DNA of 64,000 nucleotides from Macrophomina tecta (taxonomy: Eukaryota > Ascomycota > Dothideomycetes > Botryosphaeriales > Botryosphaeriaceae): NCBI GenBank assembly GCA_024180945.1, contig JAKSGN010000006.1, positions 3,038,001 through 3,102,000 of the forward strand. Reading direction: 5' to 3'. This document shows positions 30,694-40,156 of this stretch, piece after piece. Made by a program: the position numbers and the translations under genes. Every line of letters starts with the position of its first letter. The first letter of the stretch is position 1. Below the pieces are notes generated by a model that was not told where the DNA came from, searched no databases, and saw only the letters and a program-made list of their open reading frames with translations.

Positions 30694-32986
30694 ATGGACG
30701 TCAACATATCCTCACTGCCCCAATCCAATGCCCCGTCAAGTTCTTCCTCCGTGGTACCCTCTGACAGTGCCTCACAAGTTGCCAGCACACTGTCAGAACC
30801 CGAGGCATCGTCAGCTCAGCATACGGTCAAGAGACGGAAACTGAGAGCCACATCAACATGGGATCACTTTCGAGAAGCTCAAGGCGACGAGCCACGTACT
30901 ATGAGCGGGAAATTACTTCACTACTGCACGCGTTGTCGCAATCCATCCTGGTCAACCCACATATCTGGCAACGCCCGCTATCATCTCGAGAAGGCTCATC
31001 ACATACTTGTTCGAGAGGATTCAAAATCTCAAAACAGGCGCCAACTAGCCATCGAAAATGCCTTCGCAAGAACAACCGGCAAGCGGCTGCAGCAAGTCAG
31101 GAGAATGAGATGAACACTCTACGGAGTGTAATCAATGTCGATGCCTTTCGAGAGGCACAGATGTTGCTATCCGCACATAAACATTTACCGCTCAACTTCG
31201 TAACCTGGCCGGAATACCAGGCACTTCTGGCCGCGATAAACCCTGCCGTTGAAGAGTTCCTAACTGATTCCGGTAGCACAGTTGCGGCGGACTTGGATAG
31301 GGCCTACGATGCGCATCAACAATCCGTAAAGGAATGGCTAGAACGTGCCCGGAGCCTCGTACACATTGCTATGGACGTATGGTCTTCTCCTCAGCGGAAG
31401 GCCTATATCGCTGTTCACGCCCAATGGGTTGACGAGGCCTACAAACCTCGGAAAGCATTGCTAGGGCTACCAAACCTCCGCCGCTCTCACGCCGGCACGG
31501 CTATGGCACCTCACTTGATGACGATTATCCGACAGTACCACTTAGCGCCCCGAATCGGCTACTTCACTGGGGACAATGACGCAAAGAATGACACCTGTCT
31601 CCGCCAACTTGCTGTTGAGCTGTCGCAAGAGTACGGCCTTACACTTGACCCAGTGTCCTCTCGAACGCGGTGTGCCGGCCACATCATTAACTTGTCCCTT
31701 CAAGCCTTTCTCTTTGCAACTAGTGAGGACGCTCTGCAGGCCGCAATTGCGCAGGCGCAACACGAGGTAAATGATGTAACAGTTGCGGACGCGTTACACG
31801 ACCAAATTCAGTCGAACACTTGTCACAAGAGTCACGACAGGCGCAAGAAACGCCATGACACTGCCGGCTGGCGGAGCATCGGCCCAATGGGTAAACTCCA
31901 CAACATTGCGGTGTTCATCCGTAATTCCACAGTGCGCAACGATGCATGGGATGACATTGCAGAAAAGGCGCTTGGAATTGACAATATCACCCGTTGGAAC
32001 TCATGGTTCAAGTTGCTTGATGCGGCTATCAGCCAAGAGGGTCCATTGTCAATATTCCTCAACCAATACCACAACGAGCTGGAAGACGACATCCTCACAC
32101 ATGATGATTGGCAAGTACTCAAAATGACTCACGAGTTCTTGCAGCCGTTTTACCAAGCGACCTTGGAGCAGCAAATGGAGTGGGCATCAATAGATCAGGT
32201 GCTAGAGAATATGGATATTCTTTTCATGCAGTTTGAGAATGCCAAGGTAAGCCATGGACGGCTCGATCGATTACCAGACCTGGACTGATGTTAAAGCAGG
32301 GCAAATACGCCAGCAACGCGCGTATGGTTCATTCCATTCACATGGGTTGGTGGGTTCTCTCGAAGTATTATGAAGAGAGTGACAGAAACCCAATATATGC
32401 CACGGCATTATTGCTCCATCCAGAAAAGCGCCGGAGGTACCTTGACCGCCACTGGGCAGAGGAATGGAGGCAGACCGCTATTGCTGGTGCACGGCAGCAT
32501 TGGGCGAAGTACAAGGACCGGCCACTCCCGTCGGAGTCCGCGGCTCGGCTGAACGACGAACGACGGGAAGTAACACCGTACGAGCGTATCAAGCAGTCAA
32601 TGAGTGTCTTGGATGAACCCGGAGATGAGGATGAATTCGAAAAATTCGTCAATTCTCCGCCAAGACCTATGACGACCAAAACACCGCTTGAATGGTGGTG
32701 TCGAGAAGAACAGAGGATTGAGTATCCACGTTTACACCAATTGGCCATTGACATACTAAGTGTGCCGGCGATGTCCGACGATCCGGAACGGGTATTCTCT
32801 TGCGCAAGGCGGACAATTTCTTGGGACAGGGCACGGCTCTCGCCTGATACTATCGAGAAGCTTCAATGCCTGAGCAACTGGGTGAAGAATGACTTGGTCC
32901 GCAAAGTCTACGTGGCAGTAGATGGTAAGGTCATGGATATTGCTGGCGGCAACGACGACATGCATGGCGCTTCAGTTTTATATTAA
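30694..32986 (+). pseudogene. hAT transposase with one apparent frameshift
   Basis: Coding starts at ATG 30694 and runs to 32986 with a 53-bp intron (32247-32299, GTAAGC...GCAG). Domains: BED zinc finger (~55-110; YCTRCRNPSWSTHISGNARYHLEKAHH), RNase-H-like catalytic core with HIAMDVWSSPQRKAY (first Asp) and YFTGDNDAKND (second Asp), CAGHIINLSLQAFLF, NITRWNSWFKLLDAA, and the hAT C-terminal dimerisation domain (PRLHQLAIDILSVPAMSDDPERVFS...). The only visible defect is a one-base shift between about 31085 and 31113: the BED frame runs into a stop at 31113 while the catalytic core is in another frame. No intron with good signals bridges it, so a single-base deletion in the CAGCAAG stretch is likely. 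The element is therefore probably non-autonomous, unless the base is a sequencing error. Confidence 0.85.
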
Positions 32987-32991
32987 TAATT

Positions 32992-33040
32992 ATTGATAAG
33001 CTTAGCAATCGATAATAATATTAGGATCTGCCAATGAATA
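32992..33040 (+). repeat. subterminal direct repeat of the hAT element, right copy
   Basis: Direct copy of 30411-30460, with the same TAAGCTT, GATAATAATAT and CTGCCAAT blocks. Confidence 0.7.
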
Positions 33041-33068
33041 CATAAGAATATGTCAATATTATGTATTT

Positions 33069-33088
33069 ATTTATTATTGGGATGTCTG
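33069..33088 (-). repeat. hAT right terminal inverted repeat
   Basis: Reads CAGACATCCCAATAATAAAT on the minus strand; followed by the right target duplication ATGCAACG at 33089-33096. Confidence 0.95.
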
Positions 33089-33096
33089 ATGCAACG

Positions 33097-34142
33097 CATT
33101 TGAACTGCTATACCGCGTCGACACTGTGATGGAGCTCACGCACATCCTGGCGCTCCCCTTGCGCACACATTGGCTGCAGAGTGGCACGTGTTTCGCGGCT
33201 TTTGGACCGGAGTCCTGTAGCAAGTATATGATTCCTGGAGCTTGAAGTACTGACAGCTTTTGCGAGATGACATGTTGACTTTGTAGCGGCTCATCCAGTG
33301 CTCTATTCATACGAAAGAATGCATACTCCAGTAAAGTACAAGTAAAACTCTGCTGCAACCGAAAAAAGAGATGAAAACGCGGCAGAAATAAGGAGGAGCA
33401 GATATATCAGGATTACGTAAGTACCCAACACCATACGCCGTTCCACTCTAGATATGCTCCGCTATTCTACTGAACAGGTTCAGTGTTATCGTGGACGCAG
33501 CGCGGCACCTCGCCAAGCTCTCACACAGCATATAGATATTACGCCAGGCTTAGAACAAGAAAGGAAAACGAAGACAGAAGTCGAATCTCTATGACAAGCT
33601 GACGGGATAAGATGTCAGGATGCAGTAGTTGGTTGGGAGGAAGTCCTTCCGTGGGGTTTGCAGCGGCCTCGGGCCGCCCAGGGAAGGAAGGCATTATAGC
33701 GGAAGTAGATAGCCGCCGTTGGAAGGCATTCCTAGGGCAATCAACTACTTTTGCACATCTTGTTCCCAAGTCCTGAGAGGCCTTGATCCGCGCGAGAAGC
33801 GGATCCCGCCATAAGACCTTTCTCGACGCGCACGTACCCCCTCTCCTTAGGAAGGAGGAGGGGGCATTGCAAAGTCATATCCAGAATTCCTGCCCAGCGC
33901 ACAACGAATGCCGGCTTTGGTGTACGCGCGAAGTATCCGTCGCGACGGGGGGGATTTCAAAAGAAGGATATGCGATGTGAGATGTTGATGGCCTCGAAGC
34001 GTGACAGCGGTTACCTGGCGACGAATGAGCGGCAGAACAGTCTGACCCGGGAGTTGGGGTCCGGACCTGCTCGCCCTCGTGATAGCGTAATCCGCCTGTC
34101 TGTCATGGATTAAAAGCCAGCCTGACGCCGCTGGGCCAAGAG
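33097..34142. other. intergenic between hAT insertion and DUF6594-B
   Basis: About 1 kb with no supported gene. Frames are short and lack character. Confidence 0.5.
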
Positions 34143-35579
34143 TTATGTCTCTCGTTGCGACTCGGCTTGGCGAGGTACCTCGGCTCCGGTCACGTTCGAC
34201 AGAAAGACCACCAGTACAGCAGTATAGCTGGCTTTAATTAGTGCTCTGGGAGAGACGCACCAGGGAGCATGTGTGAAAGAATGACTTACGCGGCAGTTGC
34301 GGCGAAGAGCTCATGTGGTCTTGGCGTGGCGAAGAACAAGATTGAGACGGGAAAGACGAGAACAAACACTACAACGATGACCACCTTGGCCTTGTCTGTC
34401 AAGTCCATGTCAAAAAGGAGGCAGACAGGCACCACGAGCAGCGTCAGTGTGATGAGCGCAACGATCAACTGAATGAGCATATTGATCCTCGTCTTGGAGA
34501 AGAGGCTGATTCGGGTCCTCTCGGCGCCTCTGGCTTTCTCTTTTTGCGTCTCGGACACGAATATGCGCTGCAAAGCGGATTTAGTCGACAGAGATGTCCC
34601 TTTGTTGGGTGCAAACTTACTTGCAGCCAAGAGAAAGAATATTTGTGAAGGACGTTTTCGAGGAAGGCGTGGAAAGGCGAGTCCTGGTCTTTCGAAAGGA
34701 TGACGAAGTCATCGATGCGATTAAGCAACTCGATCTCTGACTTGGCAATCTTCCTCTTATTCCAGACATAGTTGACAAGGTTCCGATGGTTCCGCCTGGT
34801 TGGCGTGTCCATTGCAAGAGAATCGCGCTCTCGGGCTAGTAGAGCGTCTTGGGCGTCATCAGTATTGGTATGGTTAGCGGGGGAAAGACGGCTTACCGTA
34901 GTGCTCTAGTTTCGAATCTATCTCCTCAATCAGTCCGTTCCGCTCAGAATCCTGCTGTGCCTTGTCAAAACGTATGGAAGATAGCCGCCGGCGTCGCTCC
35001 GGAGTGTCGTCCAGCTCATCGAGCCGGTCCAGCCTTTTTTCCAGTTCTGCTAGCTCGAATTGGCGGTGGAGCATTACGCGGTTCCTCAACGTGCCAAATC
35101 GGCGGTAGATACGGAAGTTCGCGTCCGTGTTGATAAACGCGGCATACTGGGGGTATCCGTCGGGATAGTCGACGACTAGCCACCATTAGCGTCTTCGGCC
35201 CAGCCCGCACAGTTACAGGTAGCTGCCTACGCCGCTTCACTTTGAGGTCTTTGAATCTTCCGTCAAGCTCGGGCTCTGGGCCAAGACCCAGCGCAGCTGC
35301 CACTTTTTGCAGGAGGCCTGTTCTCTGAGTGGATCCCGCGTCGTCGCGTCGTGCTGTGCGGCTGGCCTCGGTTAATGGCCCGACATCCTCTGGAGACAAA
35401 AAGGTAGCTGGACACATGCCTTGCTGTGTCTGAGCTGCTGCAGTACGCTCCTCCGGCCTTGAGCGTGGAGACCCGGCGGAGCCGCTCTCATACTCCGGGT
35501 CGATTTCAATGACCATCTCCTCCTTGCAGCTTGGGCACCTCGGCGTTTGGGGGACAGGAGACACTGGCTGATCTGCCAT
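34143..35579 (-). CDS. DUF6594 membrane protein, paralogue B
   Basis: Predicted protein of 405 residues, five exons: 35579-35231, 35175-34897, 34847-34621, 34567-34290, 34227-34143; all introns GT-AG, 49-62 bp. The N terminus starts MADQPVSPVPQTPRCPSCKEE with a CxxC pair, then a disordered stretch. The DUF6594 core follows: DYPDGYPQYAAFINTDANFR, YRRFGTLRNRVMLHRQFELA, RNHRNLVNYVWNKRKIA. Two strong C-terminal helices (MLIQLIVALITLTLLVVPVC and VVIVVVFVLVFPVSILFF) and a final YTAVLVVFLSN segment make it a tail-anchored or multi-pass membrane protein. Four intron positions and phases match paralogue A, and one exon has the same length (227 nt) in both. This copy has no defect. Confidence 0.9.
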
Positions 35580-36362
35580 GTCGCCGCAGTCAGTGGGTGG
35601 ACGGGCTGAGGATTTCAAGGAGGGGGCTGACCAGCTCAAGAGGCGTGCGAAAGTCGCGAGGCTGGAATTCCAAACACTTCAGTGCAACAACGACACGGGG
35701 GGGAAAAAAAATTGATGGGTACGTGCAGCGAGGACAGAGTCCTTGCAGGAAGGAGAAAATCAAAATGACGGGCACCCCGCACGCAGCAGATGCGTCGCTC
35801 TGGATTTCAGAAAGCCGCAATTGCGGTCCAATTAAAAAATTTGCACATGCGGCCAACGTGTTCGCTTTGAAAGCAGGACAGCCCGCCAGCTTCCAGAGGC
35901 GGGAAGAAAGGCGCACGGGGGGAGGCAAGAATCGAGGAAATTGGCATTGGCAGCAGGCGCAGCTGAGGGGCTTTTAACAGCGAGAAATAGGGATTGCCGG
36001 GTGCAGCAGGCCTCAGCCCTCACAAGGATGTCGGCTGCCCCCCTCCCCCTCCCCCCCATGTCCGCCCGTTTATCTTGTCCATGTTGTGTCGCAGCGGGAC
36101 ACCCAATGGTTTGAGGCGAGAGCGTGCGTCTGACGGCCCGCGCCATGCTCTGCCGACGCGCATCACGCTTCGGCCTGCTTCTCACCACCGACCGGATGAG
36201 CAGGCGCCGCCTCATGTGAGATGCGGGGCACGGTCTGCGCCCCATTACTTAAGCCTCGGATCAAATCGAAATGAGAAATGCCAAAACGCCTGTCAGAGCC
36301 CCATCACGCCTGCCCGACGCGCTCGCTCTATTGCCGCCCTGCTGTGGCACGTCCACAGACTT
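35580..36362. other. intergenic, promoter of DUF6594-B
   Basis: 783 bp, GC-rich, no supported CDS; short G-runs (about 35697-35703, 35919-35924). Overlapping frames on both strands are composition artefacts. Confidence 0.45.
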
Positions 36363-37079
36363 TCAGCGCGAGGCGCCACAATCCCACCCCATTTCACTCC
36401 CGTCCTGGAAGACATATTTTTTTCGGCCTTCGGCGTGGTCAGTGGGCGTTGGAGAGAATAGATACCGCTTTTGATGTCTTACCGGTGTGGTCTGCTGTTG
36501 TGTAGTAATATTTGTTGTGCGCTGCGCTCCAAGTCCACGCAGAAGTCGCCGTCTCCTTTTGGTGCGCACTGCTGTCCGTCCACCCCGGAGCACTCCTTGC
36601 CTGTGCGTATCCGCGCGGCGTGTATTGCTCCTCTTCTGCCCCTCTCTGTGCGGATCGGTGTGTCTTCGCCTTGTTGGGTGACACGTCGGAAGATGAGCTA
36701 TAGGTATAAGGAGGAGACGAGGTGTAGGGCCTCGGACGCCCATCGGCTGGCGAAGACCCATAGTTCTGCTGGTTGGCCGTGCCGTAGCTAGATTGCACCT
36801 CACTATTGCTATCTTCTTCCGGCCACTGCGACTGTTGTCAGTGCCGCTCTCCCGACTGCTGGCGCGATCTGGGTGCTCACAGGATCGTTGTTTGGCTCTG
36901 GTTGCACATTCGAGCTCTGAGTAGGATCTACAACATACTGAGCAAGTCTGGTTAGGTCCGTATCTCCGTCGAACTCTCGCTAGCAACCTTACGCCAGAAT
37001 CGCGCCCCTGGCCTGACCACCGCTCATCTTTGCTGGTGTACTTGGAATATCCGTTCGTCTTTCGACCTAGGTCGCCCAT
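36363..37079 (-). CDS. small orphan protein, four exons
   Basis: Predicted protein of 185 residues: exons 37079-36993, 36937-36881, 36831-36483, 36427-36363; introns of 55, 49 and 55 bp with branch sites (CTAAC, CTGAC) and closing phases. It starts MGDLGRKTNGYSKYTSKDERWSG, has a Pro/Ser/Tyr-rich middle (SSPPYTYSSSSDVSP) and ends with an aromatic block WTWSAAHNKYYYTTADHTGR then KYVFQDGSEMGWD. No signal peptide or membrane segment. The small aromatic C-terminal motif resembles short conserved motifs in uncharacterised ascomycete proteins, but I cannot name a family. Splicing consistency is the main support. Confidence 0.65.
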   Translation of the reverse strand: MGDLGRKTNGYSKYTSKDERWSGQGRDSGVRLLARVRRRYGPNQTCSVCCRSYSELECATRAKQRSCEHPDRASSRESGTDNSRSGRKKIAIVRCNLATARPTSRTMGLRQPMGVRGPTPRLLLIPIAHLPTCHPTRRRHTDPHREGQKRSNTRRADTHRQGVLRGGRTAVRTKRRRRLLRGLGAQRTTNITTQQQTTPVRHQKRYLFSPTPTDHAEGRKKYVFQDGSEMGWDCGASR

Positions 37080-38899
37080 ATCGCAAGGCTCAATCTCTTA
37101 GCGTCAAAAGAAAAAATAAATGTAGCTGATGCTCGAGGCGGACTTGGGTCTCATCGGCGTGGAAGGCTGGGTGCAGCTATGACAAGAAGACGACGAGCTT
37201 CGAGTATTGTGCCGGGGCACCCCGTCTTTTGTCAGCCTTTTGGGCCCAGCAGCCTTCTCTATCGAGCCCTGTTCGAGACGATTGGTGAAAGATCGACCCT
37301 ATTCACGCCGCAACCTGAGCCTACAAGGTCGGTGAGCCCACCGACAAACTGGTGTTACCCGAGAAAAAAGCTTCCAATCAGAGGCTCAACGAAAAGCCAT
37401 AGGTGAGAAGTCATCTGGACACCCCTCCTGCAACGCAGCCCAGCGCCCCATGCTCCATGTTCCGTCCCGTTTTCCCGGATGTCTGACAGGCATGACAGCC
37501 GTCATTTGCCTTCTGGATGCCTTGCAGGTTTTGAGCCTCTCATTTGCCAGCGTTCTCGTCGGCGATACATGTCAACCCGTGGATGGTGGAGTGACAGGAC
37601 TACGTAGCCATGCAGCCGAGGCCGGATATCTGCGAAGTGTCCAGCCTTGTAGGCTGCAGCGCACAAGTCCTTGTCCGCGGCTGTTGAATTTCTCTTGCTC
37701 GGCGCTTGGGTGCGTCGTGTTCCTGCCTTCGACGCCTGTTAGCGTGGCACGTGAAAGTACAAACGTGGAGATTTCATTGCTCTAAGCCGCTCGATGGAAG
37801 AACGCGGTAACTATTGCTGCGCTGTTGGAGAGCGATTGCTGGCACCTGCTCGAGTCAACTGAGGGTCAGCGCCAGCGATTGATAGGGCGCGGCTGACTTC
37901 ACGGTGGGCGACACGGAGCGGTAGTTTGCTTGGGACGCCCAAGCAGCCTTCTGCCCGCTACAACATTGCCACCTTTGCGACCCCTCTAATGATGCAAAGA
38001 TTCGATTGCGCGCGAGGCGAACTGTGTGATGATGGGCGTGCGACCGGGCCGGGGGCGTGAGGAAATGCGGGGGGCTCGCAGCACTGCCGAGATCATCCTG
38101 GCTCTTGCATGAAAGACAAAAGGCACTCTTGCCGTACGTCTCGCCCTTTATGTCGCACACGGAAGCACTGCTCGGGGCATTGCGGAGTACAGGTATTGAC
38201 TACTGTGATAATATGCATTAGCCTAGTCTGTCCAAACGATGTCTACATCACAAGTTGGGGCCAATTGGGTCCGTATTAGTCCAGCTGCTAATTTCTCCTT
38301 CCTGTTCCTTGGAGCTCAGGTGCCTGCCGATGGGCAAAAAGAATCGTTGGCGCGGTCACTTGGATTCTTTGCGCGTCGTGGAAGACTGAACTCTCTACGT
38401 TCTTATATGAAGATCACGGTCCGGGCCGAAGAACGAGCCATTCCCTGAACTAACCCTACTCGGAATCCCGCTTACACCAAGTATGAAGCCATTCCGGGCG
38501 CTTATTAGGCCACATCGTGATCAGGAGTGGATTCCATAGAATCTCTGGAATTTGCATTCTGATGAATGCTTCAGACCCTAAGATCAGGAAAGACTACGAT
38601 ATGTATCGCACAGGCGTGCAATGCCCAGACCCCAGACAGATTGTAGAAATCTGTATTTAAGAACCTTAATACACTTCTCAGCAATGCCTTTATCTCGAAC
38701 GCCACACGTAGTCATCATGCTTAATCCTCTTCTTGCACTAGATAATGCGAGGAACAAAGGGAGTCGTGCCCCTATCATGGATGTTTCAACTATCCCTAGA
38801 TCTATATCATTCGGTCACCAAGCTAGTGAGACCTGCCTCTTACCCCCATGGCACCGAATTGTCAAGCCTGCGAACACGGCTATTTCCCCGGAGGTGTTT
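37080..38899. other. 1.8-kb intergenic region
   Basis: No supported gene. Frames at 37450-37785 plus and 37855-38160 minus show no domain, signal or splice extension. Becomes AT-richer toward 38.2-38.9 kb. Confidence 0.45.
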
Positions 38900-40106
38900 C
38901 TATACGTACTCGGCGCAAATTAGATCTCCACCAAGGTCCATCACATCCCCAACAGTAGCGTTCGGAATGAGCCCAGCCATCCACAAGTTGTGCTCCAGTG
39001 TCGTCATATTGCCCGCATCCCCGTCATAGTCCAGGATATCCGTGCTGGGATACGTGAAGTTGTTCTCCTCCAGGTAGCTCGCGAGCGGGACGTTCCGGCC
39101 CGTCATGTCCGTCAACCGTGCCGGCAGATCGGCAGACTGCCAGAGCCACCACAGCCTGTCGAGGTTGGTATGGTGAAGCATGAACAGGGGCTGCAAATCT
39201 CGTCAGTTACCCAGACAAGCAGCGCCGCAAGGGGAACTTGCATCGCCAGGGCTTGATACGACATCGAGCATCTGTAGAATGCGAATCAGCAACGATTATC
39301 TTTCTCCAGCGAGCGCGATGCTTCACTTGCCGTCCCTCCCACACCCGCATGCCCAGCGGTATGCGGGTTCTTCTTGTAGCACTGCCACGCCGCCGAGTGG
39401 TTGCCCGACGCATAGCACGCATCGATGTACGTCTGGTTCGCCGTCCGGAAGCTGGTCGGGCTGAAGTCGCGGCTGAGGCAGTAATTTGCGCGGCTCGACG
39501 TCTGGTTGATGTGCAGCGTCAAGTTGCTGAACGGGCCGTCCGCGACGCAGCCGTCGTCGCCGACGCCATTGCCGCCGAACCCTGTGTCTGGGTCGAAGAC
39601 GGAGGACTCGTTGAGGGCGGCCACGTCGAGGGCTTGTTCCCAGTAGGGCTGGGCGCCGGTGTAGTTGCATTCGGTCTGGAGGAGGATCTCGTGGGCGCGC
39701 ATGTAGAGCCGATGCCAGCGGAGAAAAGCGCCCTGGTGAAGCGGTCAGCGGAGGTAGCGGAAAAGCCGGATGTGGCGTACCACGTCGTGGATGACGTTTG
39801 ACTGCACGATGTGGGCGTACATGATTTCGTCCCATCTGTTCTGGGCTCCTTCAATGTCGAGTTTTGGTGGTGATGACATCAAACAAAGCTCCGCGTCGAT
39901 GTACGCAGCCTTCTCGCTGTCACTGAGGCTGTTCCTGATGCTTTGGTTCAGTTGCCAAGTCCAATAGACAGTTAGAAGAATTCTTACCATCATTTACGCT
40001 GATTCTTGCTAGTGCATGTGCTGTTTCGTTTAGCAAGCGACGAACCCGTAGCAGCTCCGATAGTAGATGCCAAAAGAGAGATGGTTACCCAAGGGAGGGC
40101 AAACAT
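38900..40106 (-). CDS. short secreted tyrosinase with GC-AG introns; one suspicious TGA
   Basis: Type-3 copper oxidase of 331 codons. Exons: 40106-39988, 39934-39781, 39732-39331, 39271-39242 (30 nt), 39190-38900. Signal peptide MFALPWVTISLLASTIGAATG, dibasic KR, conserved Cys (NSTCTSKNQR). CuA ligands H81 (YAHIVQ), H89 (IHDV), H98 (LRWHRLY); CuB H215 and H219 (HTAGHAGVGG), H242 in FMLHHTNLDRLWWLW. Introns 39272-39330 and 39191-39241 both start GCAAGT; only these splices give the conserved GGT-MLDV-SSPGD-PLF order. In exon 1 the codon before the W split by intron 1 is TGA, where the family has Glu (R-x-E-W). So the gene may be dead, or exon 1 is spliced differently. Tyrosinases oxidise phenols to quinones, as in melanin formation. 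The protein ends CAEYV without the long C-terminal extension. Confidence 0.85.
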
Positions 40107-40123
40107 TTTGGGTGTGGTCGAAC

Positions 40124-40156
<33 letters not shown>

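Larger units (their letters stand above)
30365..33088 (+). mobile_element. hAT-family DNA transposon, complete ends
   Basis: A 2724-bp element with 20-bp terminal inverted repeats (CAGACATCCCA(G/A)TAATAAAT, one mismatch) and a perfect 8-bp target duplication ATGCAACG (30357-30364 and 33089-33096). It contains one transposase gene with BED finger and hAT dimerisation domain. AT-rich subterminal regions hold a direct repeat (30411-30460 and 32992-33040). Intact ends and an identical target duplication point to a fairly recent insertion; no RIP-type stops are seen. Confidence 0.95.

Noticed and set aside
30858..31090. 5' part of the long hAT frame as an alternative N terminus
   Set aside because: The overlapping frame from 30694 encodes the BED finger, so this stretch is a shadow; only the part after about 31095 is real in this frame.
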